Of a stretch of 17,988 nucleotides of DNA, positions 7,449-14,889 are shown in pieces; position 1 is the first letter of the stretch; each line of letters opens with the position of its first letter. The DNA comes from Planctomycetaceae bacterium (GTDB lineage: Bacteria > Planctomycetota > Planctomycetia > Planctomycetales > Planctomycetaceae), in the NCBI GenBank assembly GCA_003503535.1, contig DOCI01000277.1:9094-27081 (forward strand). The letters are read 5' to 3'. The notes under the pieces were generated by a model. That model was not told the DNA's origin and made no database searches. It saw only the letters and a list, made by a program, of their open reading frames with translations. A program made the translations under genes and the position numbers.

Positions 7449-8342
7449 ATGCCTGAATCGACTGCTGATCAATACGATGGCGATGTCCTGCATGATCCTT
7501 ATGTACAGCAGGCTTTGACTCAATATCAGTTGGGTTTGCCACGCTTGCCGACTGCGGGTCGGAGTGGGGAATTACTGGGGCGAGGCACCGGAAGTTCGCT
7601 TGAATTTCAGGAGTATCGGGAGTATTTGCCCGGGGATGACCTCAGGCATGTCGACTGGAATGCTTATGCCCGCACCGATGCGCTGATGGTTCGTCTGTTC
7701 CGGGAGGAGATCAGTCCACGCACGGAAATTGTGATGGATGCATCGCTTTCGATGACGACACAGAACCATGTGAAAGAAAAAGTGTCGCTACAGTTGACCA
7801 GCTTGTTTGCTCAATTGACCAGTCGGCTCGGCGGGCAACCTTCGATTCGAGTTTTAAATTCTGCCCATCCCCCTCTCAAGCTCGATATGAATTCGCTTTC
7901 GCGTTCTTCGAGCATCAGTTTTGATGGCACGCAATCACTTTCGGAACTGCTCTCAGAGAATGCTCTCTCATTTAAGCCTCAATCGGTCAGGATCATCATC
8001 AGCGATTTTCTGTTTCCGCACGATCCCGATCACTTGCTGAAACGACTTTCCGCGCGTGCCAGTTCGTTATGGCTGATTCAGGTGCTGGCAGACTGGGAAC
8101 GCAACCCGCAACCGATGAGCGGTCGCCGTTTAATCGACGTTGAAAACAATCATCATGCTGATATGGTCATCTCCGCGCAGGCCATCGCCACTTATAAACA
8201 GCGGCTCAATCACCTGCGGGAAAGTCTGACCGTTGCCTGCCGCCGTGCTCATGCTTCGTTTGTGCAGTTGACCGCTGAAAAGGGATTGGAATCACTCTGC
8301 CGGGATGAACTGGTCGAAGCAGAGATGCTGCGAGTGAATTGA
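7449..8342 (+). CDS. DUF58 domain protein
   Basis: A 297-residue cytoplasmic DUF58 protein. The family hallmark [19 protein letters not shown] spans residues 52-70, and [14 protein letters not shown] follows. After it, DASLSM (97-102) gives a DxSxS metal-ion-dependent adhesion-type motif of a von Willebrand A-like fold. DUF58 proteins usually sit beside a MoxR AAA+ ATPase and BatA-like proteins and are thought to act with them in protein maturation or envelope stress; here neither neighbour is present, so it is an orphan copy or its partners lie elsewhere. The ATG at 7449 has no strong ribosome binding site. Its last 46 bases, including the stop, are duplicated at 8455-8500. Confidence 0.92.
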   Translation: MPESTADQYDGDVLHDPYVQQALTQYQLGLPRLPTAGRSGELLGRGTGSSLEFQEYREYLPGDDLRHVDWNAYARTDALMVRLFREEISPRTEIVMDASLSMTTQNHVKEKVSLQLTSLFAQLTSRLGGQPSIRVLNSAHPPLKLDMNSLSRSSSISFDGTQSLSELLSENALSFKPQSVRIIISDFLFPHDPDHLLKRLSARASSLWLIQVLADWERNPQPMSGRRLIDVENNHHADMVISAQAIATYKQRLNHLRESLTVACRRAHASFVQLTAEKGLESLCRDELVEAEMLRVN

Positions 8343-8500
8343 GAGGGAGGACTCTGGGGCTGTTCTCCATGTACCATCATAACTCGAAGCGTCAGTTTTG
8401 AAGTTGCACTATTTGTTTTTAGCAGGAAGGCAGGCAGGAGCCTGCCCTACTTGGCTGCCGGGATGAACTGGTGGAAGCAGAGATGCTGCGAGTGAATTGA
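8297..8500 (+). repeat. 46-base direct duplication of the DUF58 gene end
   Basis: Bases 8297-8342, encoding the C-terminus and stop of the DUF58 protein, recur at 8455-8500 with one mismatch (position 8314 C, 8472 G). The copies lie in direct orientation with 112 bases between them, including a GGCAGG-AG-CCTGCC palindrome at 8433-8446 next to the second copy. The second copy has no reading frame of its own and is a gene-end remnant. Confidence 0.92.
8433..8446. repeat. GGCAGG/CCTGCC palindromic repeat
   Basis: GGCAGG (8433-8438) and CCTGCC (8441-8446) form a perfect palindrome around AG, flanked by a further AGGCA on the left and CTACTT on the right. Elements reading AGGCAGGCTCCTGCC on the opposite strand are, as I recall, widely dispersed in planctomycete genomes. 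It lies between the two copies of the duplicated DUF58 gene end. Confidence 0.6.
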
Positions 8501-8516
8501 AATGGTCGCTGTTGAA

Positions 8517-8560
8517 TTGTTGAATGACAAGAAATTCACAAAGTCCGTTTCATTCAACAA
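8517..8560. repeat. 11-base inverted repeat upstream of the 8631 gene
   Basis: TTGTTGAATGA (8517-8527) and TCATTCAACAA (8550-8560) are perfect inverted repeats with a 22-base spacer. A further GAATGAA follows at 8572. They lie about 70-110 bases before the next gene start and could be an operator or an RNA hairpin; no protein is known to bind here. Confidence 0.55.
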
Positions 8561-8630
8561 AAGTTTTCTTAGAATGAAGAAAATCAATTTTCAGTGACTC
8601 AGCAGATAGTATCTGGAGGAGACTCCATTC

Positions 8631-9581
8631 ATGACCGCATCTCAACAACACAGTGATTCTCAAGTGAACGGGGATTCTCAAGAGACCGGGAATTCTCAGG
8701 CAATCGAGACAATGATCCTGCAGGATGAAACAAATCTGGCTGGATTGATTCGACAGATTGAAAACTGTTCCAGTGATCTAATAGGAATCACGAAATCATC
8801 GGAGATGACAAAATGGGATCTTCCTGCAGGAGTTTCCGATTGTCAGTGGCTGCCTCAGGTCAGGAATTCCTTTGCGGATTTCGTGTATCATGAACTTGGC
8901 GGGCAGATTGCTTCGGTCTGGTTGCCACTTGCCGATGAAGGTTTGATAATCGCGGCTCGTGAGTCCTGGTTATCAGTGTTGAAGAAATGCGAATCCTGGC
9001 AAGAAGCTTTGGTGACGATGAGTTGGGAAAATGTCTCCCCTCAATCCAGTTTGAACATAGACTGGTCAGCATCACAATCGTTCCTTCCCGTTCTTGAACC
9101 TCAGGGTGATCGCATCTCAAATTCTGCAACACGGCAAGTTCTGCAACAGGCAGAACGCTGGTTGCCTGAATCATTGAACAGGAAAAGTCCGGACTTTCAA
9201 GCCGTGCTGGCTGGGTTTTATCAGTGGTATGATGCCTTGCACATGTCGCATGAATTTTCTCAGGCGGTGCAATACACAGGGCGCAATAAAGCGGGTGATT
9301 ACTGGCATGCGATTATGCATCGTCGAGAAGGGGATTATTCGAATGCGAAATACTGGTTCAGAAATGTCGGCTCTCATCCTTTATATCCGACTTTGAAAAA
9401 AGCAGTCGAGAATCTGGCCGAACAGTCTGCACTCAATTTACCAGACTGGTCGCCAGAAAAATTTGTCGATTTGTGCAGTCGGGCAGAACCGGGGAGTGAT
9501 CATGAGAAATATGCACGCCGAGTTCAGGCTCTGGAAATGGTATTGTTGATGCGTCATACTTTCGACGATGCAACTTTGTAA
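8631..9581 (+). CDS. Conserved hypothetical protein with a WHAIMHRREGDYSNAKYW block
   Basis: A 316-residue soluble protein with a good start: GGAGGAGA about ten bases before the ATG at 8631. The N-terminus (residues 9-26) is a threefold six-residue repeat, DSQVNG, DSQETG, NSQAIE, encoded by 18-base tandem repeats and probably disordered. The middle is helical. Near residues 220-247 a block with GDYWHAIMHRREGDYSNAKY followed by WFRNVGSHPL matches a signature I remember from widely distributed uncharacterised bacterial proteins; the catalytic or binding role of its His/Arg/Tyr residues is unknown. It is five bases upstream of the membrane TPR gene, so the two are probably co-transcribed and may act together. 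Function unknown. Confidence 0.85.
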   Translation: MTASQQHSDSQVNGDSQETGNSQAIETMILQDETNLAGLIRQIENCSSDLIGITKSSEMTKWDLPAGVSDCQWLPQVRNSFADFVYHELGGQIASVWLPLADEGLIIAARESWLSVLKKCESWQEALVTMSWENVSPQSSLNIDWSASQSFLPVLEPQGDRISNSATRQVLQQAERWLPESLNRKSPDFQAVLAGFYQWYDALHMSHEFSQAVQYTGRNKAGDYWHAIMHRREGDYSNAKYWFRNVGSHPLYPTLKKAVENLAEQSALNLPDWSPEKFVDLCSRAEPGSDHEKYARRVQALEMVLLMRHTFDDATL

Positions 9582-9586
9582 CGGAA

Positions 9587-10339
9587 ATGAATGTGTGGGG
9601 TTCGTTCTACAGCTTGAGTAGCCTCGCCTATATGGCGATTCTGATTTGGATGCTGATCGATTGTGTTCAACGGGAACAGGATCGAGGCATCTGGATCTGG
9701 GTGATGCTCCTGTTGCATCCGCTCGGCTTGATCGCCTACTTTTTTGCTCGTTATCTTCCTCGTCGAGATATGCGATGGTTACATCGCTGGCTGGCTCGAT
9801 TTCGGACGCGCGAACTGCGTCAACTGGAAATCGCTTCGCAACAAATCGGTAATGCTTATCACTGGATTCAACTCGGTGAAAAACAACGAGAACTGCACAA
9901 GTACTCCGATGCGGTGAATTCTTTTCGGGAAGCCCTCTCCAGAGAAGCTGATAACCTGCAGGCGAAATGGGGACTGGCGATCAGTCTGGAAAAAACGGGA
10001 CAGCCCGAGGAAGCGCTCGATCAGGTGGAAGCGATTCTTCAGACGCAACCCGATTACAAATTTGGAGATGTTTCGCTGGCCCGAGGTCGATTGTTGATGG
10101 AACTCGATCAATGGCAGGAAGCGGAGTCTCACTTGCGAAGTCATGTGGATCGCTGGCGGCAGCCGGAAGGTTTGTATCGCTATGCGGTTTGTTTGCATCA
10201 CGACCATCAGGATCAGGAAGCTCGGGAGCAGATTCAGTCTCTGCTGATGGATATCGAGGCCAGTCCGACATCGATTGCCCGTCAACAAAGAGGCTGGAAG
10301 AGAAAGGCGCAGCATTTGCGGCGGCAGTTGTCAGGATAA
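9587..10339 (+). CDS. Membrane-anchored TPR protein
   Basis: A 250-residue protein. Two N-terminal membrane segments (about residues 10-24 and 33-53) with LIWMLIDCVQRE and HPLGLIAYFFARYLPRR resemble the short N-terminal hydrophobic domain found before phospholipase D domains (PLDc_N), but no phospholipase catalytic motif is present. From about residue 85 the protein has tetratricopeptide-type helix pairs (WIQLGEKQRELHKYSDAVNSF, WGLAISLEKTGQPEEALDQV, ARGRLLMELDQWQEAESHL, YRYAVCLHHDHQDQEAREQI), suggesting a protein-interaction scaffold tethered to the inner face of the membrane. The five-base spacing from the preceding gene indicates an operon. No enzymatic role is apparent. Confidence 0.88.
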   Translation: MNVWGSFYSLSSLAYMAILIWMLIDCVQREQDRGIWIWVMLLLHPLGLIAYFFARYLPRRDMRWLHRWLARFRTRELRQLEIASQQIGNAYHWIQLGEKQRELHKYSDAVNSFREALSREADNLQAKWGLAISLEKTGQPEEALDQVEAILQTQPDYKFGDVSLARGRLLMELDQWQEAESHLRSHVDRWRQPEGLYRYAVCLHHDHQDQEAREQIQSLLMDIEASPTSIARQQRGWKRKAQHLRRQLSG

Positions 10340-10379
10340 CGGCAATCTGGTTGATGAATTCTTAATGCTTAAGTTGTGC

Positions 10380-10407
10380 TTGTAGGACCAATCTGACTTG
10401 ATATGAT
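10380..10407 (+). promoter_or_regulatory. Candidate promoter upstream of the hybrid kinase
   Basis: TTGTAG at 10380-10385 and TATGAT at 10402-10407 are separated by 16 bases, a fair sigma-70-like pair about 140 bases before the kinase start. The -10 box is good, but the spacing is one base short and the -35 box is imperfect. Confidence 0.35.
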
Positions 10408-10547
10408 ATCGGGTTCACTGACTTGTATGGAGTTAACATTGATTTGTTTGCGTTGTTCTGTTGAAACAGTCAATGGACTGCGTTGCAAGTATTGAAACAC
10501 CAATTAAAAGAACATTCAGACTCAGGCCTGATTGCAAGGATGCGTGA

Positions 10548-12101
10548 ATGGATTCCGTAACCAAAGAACGGATACTTCGATATAGTGTTGCAGTTTTTAG
10601 CACAATCATTGCAACGATCCTGCGTATGGAGCTAGATCCCTGGATTGGGGATCGTGTTCCTTTCGGGACCTATCTGCTGTCGGTTCTGCTAACCGCATCC
10701 ATTGCCGGCACAGGTCCTGCCATTGCCAGTCTGTTTCTGGGTATTTTGGCAGCCACAATTTATATCCTGCCACAAACACAGGGAACCTACTTTGCAGCTC
10801 CTGGCGATTTGCTGGCTCTGGGGATTTATGCGATTGTTGGAGCCGCGACCATCTCGCTGTTTTACAGCACGACGCGTCAAAACCGGGTTCGTTGCAAACA
10901 ACTCGAACAGATCGAAATTCTGACAGCTGAGTTGAAAATAGCCGATCGACGTAAAGATGAATTTCTGGCTCTGTTGGCCCATGAATTACGTAATCCACTC
11001 GCTCCCATTCGTAACGGATTGCTGTTGCTCCAGCAGGAAGAAATGGACATCAAAGAGCATAAATCCGTTGTGAAAACCATGTCGCGACAACTGACTCAAC
11101 TCGTCAATATCGTTGATGACCTGCTTGATGTTTCTCGCTTTGTGCATGGCAAAATTCGTTTGGAATTAAAGCATATCGATCTGCGCGACCTGGTCGAATT
11201 CGCTTTATGTCAGGCGAAAACGGCGATGGAAGAACGTCATCATCATGTTCAGATTTTACTGCCTGCTTCCAAGGTGATCGTCAATGGGGATCGGAATCGA
11301 ATTACTCAGATTATTACGAATCTGCTGACCAATTCTGCAAAATATACCCCCCGTGAAGGTCGTATTCAGGTCATTCTGGAGAAGAATGCTGATGACGCCA
11401 CAATTAAAGTGGTTGATAACGGCATTGGTATTTCGAAAGAGATGCAGCAACATATTTTCGAACTCTTCACCCGTTCGGATGTTGCCGTTCAGCGAGACCA
11501 GGGTGGCCTGGGTTTAGGATTGCCCATTGCACGTCAATTTGCCTTAATGCATGGAGGTCGCCTCAATGTTGTGAGCAATGGGACTGATCAAGGTAGCCGT
11601 TTTGAATTTTCAATTCCTTTGGTGAAGGAAGTGCAAGTCAAGGGGCTAAAGATTGAATCGGATTCGAGTTCAGGGCTCTTCCCTAAACTCCCTGCACCCG
11701 AGGAGGCTCCTGTCGAATTTTACGATCAGAAAGTGCTGATCGTCGACGATAATGTCGATGCCGCCCAGACGATGTCCAGCTTATTGTCCTTCTACAATTT
11801 TGACACGGCCATTTGTCACGATGGATTTGAAGCCTTGCGGATGGCCGAAACACAACATCCAGGTATTATCCTGCTCGACATCGGCATGCCAGGAATGGAC
11901 GGTTATGAATTGGCTCGGCGATTGCGACAGGAGTATGGTGAGACTCCTTTAACCATGATCGCGGTTACAGGCTGGGGAGATGAGTCCGATAAGCAAAAAT
12001 CACGGGAAGCTGGGATTGATCATCATCTCGTCAAACCTGTCGATCCCGATAAACTGACCGATTTAATGCGAAAAGCATCAACCGTCAGCAAGAATGCTTA
12101 A
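10548..12101 (+). CDS. Hybrid histidine kinase with DUF4118-like membrane sensor and receiver
   Basis: A 517-residue two-component signalling protein. Residues about 10-110 form four membrane helices of the DUF4118 type seen in KdpD-like kinases (FGTYLLSVLLTASIAGTGPA). A HisKA domain follows with AHELRNPLAPI and phosphorylated His145, then an ATPase domain with N-box TNLLTNSAKYT, G1 VVDNGIGIS and G2 GGLGLGLPIA. The C-terminal receiver (from about residue 393) has acidic pair Asp400/Asp401, phospho-acceptor Asp444, Thr474 and Lys496. There is no separate periplasmic sensor, so the signal probably lies in or near the membrane. An AAGGA sequence precedes the ATG. No cognate regulator lies nearby; the receiver may pass phosphate to a distant phosphotransfer protein or modulate the kinase itself. 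Confidence 0.95.
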   Translation: MDSVTKERILRYSVAVFSTIIATILRMELDPWIGDRVPFGTYLLSVLLTASIAGTGPAIASLFLGILAATIYILPQTQGTYFAAPGDLLALGIYAIVGAATISLFYSTTRQNRVRCKQLEQIEILTAELKIADRRKDEFLALLAHELRNPLAPIRNGLLLLQQEEMDIKEHKSVVKTMSRQLTQLVNIVDDLLDVSRFVHGKIRLELKHIDLRDLVEFALCQAKTAMEERHHHVQILLPASKVIVNGDRNRITQIITNLLTNSAKYTPREGRIQVILEKNADDATIKVVDNGIGISKEMQQHIFELFTRSDVAVQRDQGGLGLGLPIARQFALMHGGRLNVVSNGTDQGSRFEFSIPLVKEVQVKGLKIESDSSSGLFPKLPAPEEAPVEFYDQKVLIVDDNVDAAQTMSSLLSFYNFDTAICHDGFEALRMAETQHPGIILLDIGMPGMDGYELARRLRQEYGETPLTMIAVTGWGDESDKQKSREAGIDHHLVKPVDPDKLTDLMRKASTVSKNA

Positions 12102-12129
12102 CAGAGGGATGCGAAGCGGGTTTGATTTC

Positions 12130-12169
12130 TTTAAGATGGGGCCGATATTCAACTTCTCCCCATTTTAAA
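12130..12169 (+). promoter_or_regulatory. Hairpin just upstream of purH
   Basis: TTTAAGATGGGG (12130-12141) pairs with CCCCATTTTAAA (12158-12169) over 12 base pairs with one G-T wobble and a 16-base loop. It ends 13 bases before the purH ATG. It has no T-run, so it is not a classic terminator of the kinase gene; it could be a leader structure influencing purH translation, or a protein-binding palindrome. Confidence 0.5.
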
Positions 12170-12182
12170 CACCGGATTTCCG

Positions 12183-13760
12183 ATGAGCAGTCAAACCCAG
12201 CCTAAACGCGTCCTTGTCAGCGTGAGCGACAAAACCGACCTCTTGCCCTTTGTGCAAAAACTTGTAGAACTCGGTTTTGAAGTCGTCTCGACGGGCGGCA
12301 CCCGCAAGCATCTGCAGGAAGCCGGAGTCGCAGTGATCGACATTTCAGAATACACCGAATTTCCAGAAATCATGGATGGACGCGTCAAAACGCTTCACCC
12401 GCGCGTTCATGGAGGATTGCTCGGGCGACCAGATCTCGAAAGCGATGCCGCCGCAATGAGTGAACACGGCATTCAACCGTTTGAGATGGTTGTCTGTAAT
12501 CTCTATCCGTTTGAAGCCACTGTCGCGAAGCCGGATGTGACCGTTGCAGAGGCTATCGAAAATATCGATATCGGCGGTCCGAGTATGATTCGCTCTGCCG
12601 CCAAGAATCATAAGTATCTGGGCGTTGTGACTTCCCCTTCTCAGTACAAGCAGGTCATCCAAGCCTTGAAGGACGATGTTTTCGACGAGGAATTTCGGCG
12701 AAAGCTGGCGATGCAGGCGTTTGGTAAAACTGCTGCTTACGATGCTGCAATCAATTCCTACTTTCAGAATTTGCAGGATGAAGCCGGTGAAGATTTGCCG
12801 GAAATGCTGAACCTGTCTTTCCGACAGCAGGAATCGCTTCGCTATGGGGAGAATCCGCATCAGCGAGCCGCGTTTTATGTCGAGCCGAATGCAGAAGCCT
12901 CAACCATCGCGGCTGCGAAACAGCTCAATGGAAAAGAGCTTTCCTACAATAACCTGTTGGATTTGGATGCTGCCTGGGGACTGGTGACCGAATTCGAGGA
13001 ACCAGCCGTCTCGATCATGAAGCACAATAACCCCTGTGGTTGTGCGATTGCTCCGGTATTGAGTGATGCCTTCGCCAATGCTTATGCAGGTGATCCTGTT
13101 TCCGCATTTGGCTCGATTGTCGGAGTGAATCGGGAAGTCGATTTGGAAACCGCCGAAAAAATGTGTGAGCCGGGGCAGTTTATCGAGGCTATTATCGCTC
13201 CAGGATACTCTGAAGATGCCTTTGAATTACTGACCACGAAACCTAAATGGCGAAAAAATGTTCGGCTCATGAGCTGTCATATCCCATCACCTTCTCAGCG
13301 ACAATTGCTCGATTATCGTCGCGTCGCTGGCGGATTACTGGTGCAGGATCGCGATACTCTTCCCGAGCAGGAAGGGGAATGGAATGTGGTGACTGATCGC
13401 GAGCCTACCGAGAAAGAACTGCGTGATTTGAAATTTGCCTGGTCGGTTTGCAAGCATGTGAAGTCGAACGCGATCGTCTTTGTTAAAGATGGCATGGTAA
13501 CAGGTGTTGGAGCCGGTCAGATGAGTCGGCTCGATTCTGCAGAGATCGCCGCCAAAAAATCCGAAGACCGCTGCAAAGGGGGCGTCGTTGCTTCCGACGC
13601 GTTCTTCCCGTTCAAAGATGGAATCGAACAAGCCGCTCAAGCAGGAATAATCGCCGCAATTCAACCCGGCGGTTCCCGCAACGACGAAGAGGTCATTGAA
13701 GCCGCCAACAAAGCCGGGATGGCGATGATCTTCACCGGCCGACGCCACTTCCGTCATTAA
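12183..13760 (+). CDS. purH: Bifunctional AICAR transformylase / IMP cyclohydrolase
   Basis: Catalyses the last two steps of IMP synthesis: formylation of AICAR by 10-formyltetrahydrofolate, then ring closure. The 525 residues are the normal length. The N-terminal MGS-like cyclohydrolase domain (about 1-200) shows LVSVSDKTDL, STGGTRKHL, EIMDGRVKTLHPRVHGG and NIDIGGPSMIRSAAKN. The transformylase domain shows RYGENPHQ, SYNNLLDLDAAW, KHNNPCG with catalytic Lys280-His281 (equivalent to Lys266-His267 of the human enzyme), GAGQMSRLDS, SDAFFPFKDG and the terminal GRRHFRH. The start ATG at 12183 follows a weak GGA. No other pur genes adjoin, so purine genes are scattered here. A hairpin lies in its leader. 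Confidence 0.98.
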   Translation: MSSQTQPKRVLVSVSDKTDLLPFVQKLVELGFEVVSTGGTRKHLQEAGVAVIDISEYTEFPEIMDGRVKTLHPRVHGGLLGRPDLESDAAAMSEHGIQPFEMVVCNLYPFEATVAKPDVTVAEAIENIDIGGPSMIRSAAKNHKYLGVVTSPSQYKQVIQALKDDVFDEEFRRKLAMQAFGKTAAYDAAINSYFQNLQDEAGEDLPEMLNLSFRQQESLRYGENPHQRAAFYVEPNAEASTIAAAKQLNGKELSYNNLLDLDAAWGLVTEFEEPAVSIMKHNNPCGCAIAPVLSDAFANAYAGDPVSAFGSIVGVNREVDLETAEKMCEPGQFIEAIIAPGYSEDAFELLTTKPKWRKNVRLMSCHIPSPSQRQLLDYRRVAGGLLVQDRDTLPEQEGEWNVVTDREPTEKELRDLKFAWSVCKHVKSNAIVFVKDGMVTGVGAGQMSRLDSAEIAAKKSEDRCKGGVVASDAFFPFKDGIEQAAQAGIIAAIQPGGSRNDEEVIEAANKAGMAMIFTGRRHFRH

Positions 13761-13810
13761 GAAAAATGTTCTTCAGGATTTTTAATAGGAATTTCACTGG
13801 AAATGGATAG

Positions 13811-13833
13811 CCCAGATAGGTCCGCTATCTGGG
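13811..13833. repeat. Stem-loop CCCAGATAG/CTATCTGGG
   Basis: A perfect 9-base-pair stem (13811-13819 with 13825-13833) and a five-base loop, GTCCG. It lies about 50 bases after purH. There is no T-run, so it is not a typical terminator; it opens a cluster of palindromes in this gap. Confidence 0.7.
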
Positions 13834-13890
13834 TGGATTAAGTCCACAAGAGGCATTCAGCTTGATGATTGATTTTCTCACAGGCTTCTT

Positions 13891-13923
13891 GCGGCTGCGC
13901 CGCCCCGAAAGAATCTTTCGGGG
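13891..13923. repeat. Twin hairpins GCGGC/GCCGC and CCCCGAAAG/CTTTCGGGG
   Basis: Two adjacent stem-loops: GCGGC-TGC-GCCGC at 13891-13903 and CCCCGAAAG-AAT-CTTTCGGGG at 13903-13923, the latter with a perfect 9-base-pair stem. The composition and the lack of coding potential suggest a dispersed palindromic repeat rather than a gene-specific signal. Confidence 0.65.
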
Positions 13924-13976
13924 CTATCCTGAAAACCACGTTTAAAAATTAAAATCCAGGAAGAACCAAGAAAACA

Positions 13977-14005
13977 GGGTGGCTGGGGGCGTAGCGCAGC
14001 CACCC
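13977..14005. repeat. GGGTGGCTG/CAGCCACCC stem-loop
   Basis: A 29-base element: perfect 9-base-pair stem (13977-13985 with 13997-14005) and an 11-base G-rich loop. It has the same dimensions as the element at 17668-17696. I recall GGGTGGCTGGGG-type palindromes as frequent in planctomycete intergenic DNA; a genome-wide count would settle that. Confidence 0.65.
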
Positions 14006-14101
14006 AACGCGACTTCTGATACTATGAATCTCCTCTCTATATTCTGAGCTATGCTTTATGGACGAATGTGTCCGATGATGTTTTCTCAGAGGAATGAGCG
14101 G

Positions 14102-14599
14102 ATGAAATGCAAGTCATGTGGCGGCCCGGTCCGAGTTAATGATCATGCCGGTTATGAACTTTGTCAGCATTGTGGAACGAGAAATCGTTGGGAATCGATC
14201 GAATATTCTTTAGAGGGACTTCAGGTTCTCGATTTGCCATTAGAGACGAATTGTCCCCGATGCCACGAGCAAATCTCTGCGGCGATGATCGATAAATTAC
14301 CGGCCAAGCATTGCACAGGATGCGAGGGAACTCTGATTTCCACTGAAGATTTCGGATTCCTGATCCGTTCTCGTCGAGCCAGCTACAAAGGGCCTGAAGA
14401 AAAACCGATCCCCCTGAATCCGCAGGAACTCTCGGAACGCTGCGATTGCCCAGACTGTCAGCAAACAATGGAATGCCATCCCTATTACGGTCCTGGGAAT
14501 GTGGTGGTCGATTCCTGCGCAGGTTGTGGTTGGATCTGGCTGGATGGAGCCGAATTCAATCGACTCGTTTCCTCACCAGGGCTGCGAGCGAGATATTAA
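14102..14599 (+). CDS. Zinc-ribbon protein, TFIIB-type zinc-binding domain
   Basis: About 165 residues, taking the ATG at 14102, which is preceded by AGAGGA and immediately opens the first zinc ribbon (MKCKSCGG). An upstream in-frame ATG at 14051 would add 17 residues with no domain. Three cysteine-pair modules are visible: CKSCGG with CQHCG, CPRCHE with CTGCEG, and CPDCQQTM with CAGCGWIWLDGAEF. The last matches the zf-TFIIB family, whose signature is CPxC, then CpxCxGxWLDxGE. Such proteins are small, cytoplasmic and of unknown function, possibly scaffolds or nucleic-acid binders. It is isolated between two repeat-rich gaps. Confidence 0.85.
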   Translation: MKCKSCGGPVRVNDHAGYELCQHCGTRNRWESIEYSLEGLQVLDLPLETNCPRCHEQISAAMIDKLPAKHCTGCEGTLISTEDFGFLIRSRRASYKGPEEKPIPLNPQELSERCDCPDCQQTMECHPYYGPGNVVVDSCAGCGWIWLDGAEFNRLVSSPGLRARY

Positions 14600-14695
14600 G
14601 AAAGAGAAAACTTATACCACATTCCATTTGGAAACCGGAGAAATGGTCAAAAAGCTGTTCGTCAATTTTATTAAATCATAACTTATTTTGAAATT

Positions 14696-14754
14696 GAACC
14701 GCAGATGGACGCAGATATATTGCATCCGCGTTTATCTGCGTCCATCTGTGGTTC
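14696..14754. repeat. Interspersed inverted repeat, CGCAGAT family
   Basis: The 21-base arms 14696-14716 and 14734-14754 are inverted copies matching at 20 of 21 positions, with a 17-base loop. Arms read GAACC-R-CAGATGGACGCAGAT. This is a widely seen intergenic palindrome in many bacteria (from memory) and shares the AACCACAGA start with the element at 4164-4288. It lies between convergent genes, so it may also stop transcription, though it lacks a T-run. Confidence 0.75.
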
Positions 14755-14889
14755 ATAATGATCAGTAAAGTGTATTAAGAAAAAGTGTGTGACACGCTCA
14801 GCAAACCAATTCTGTGGTCTGCTTAAAATATATTGAAATCCGGCTTAAATTTGGAACAGGGTATAGGTCGTTCAGAATTGAGACCAATT

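Noticed and set aside
14777..14800. Possible terminator of the secreted hydrolase gene near AGTGTGTGACACGCT
   Set aside because: On the minus strand the short stem has a C-A mismatch and only a modest T-run, and it lies about 90 bases from the stop. Too weak to call.
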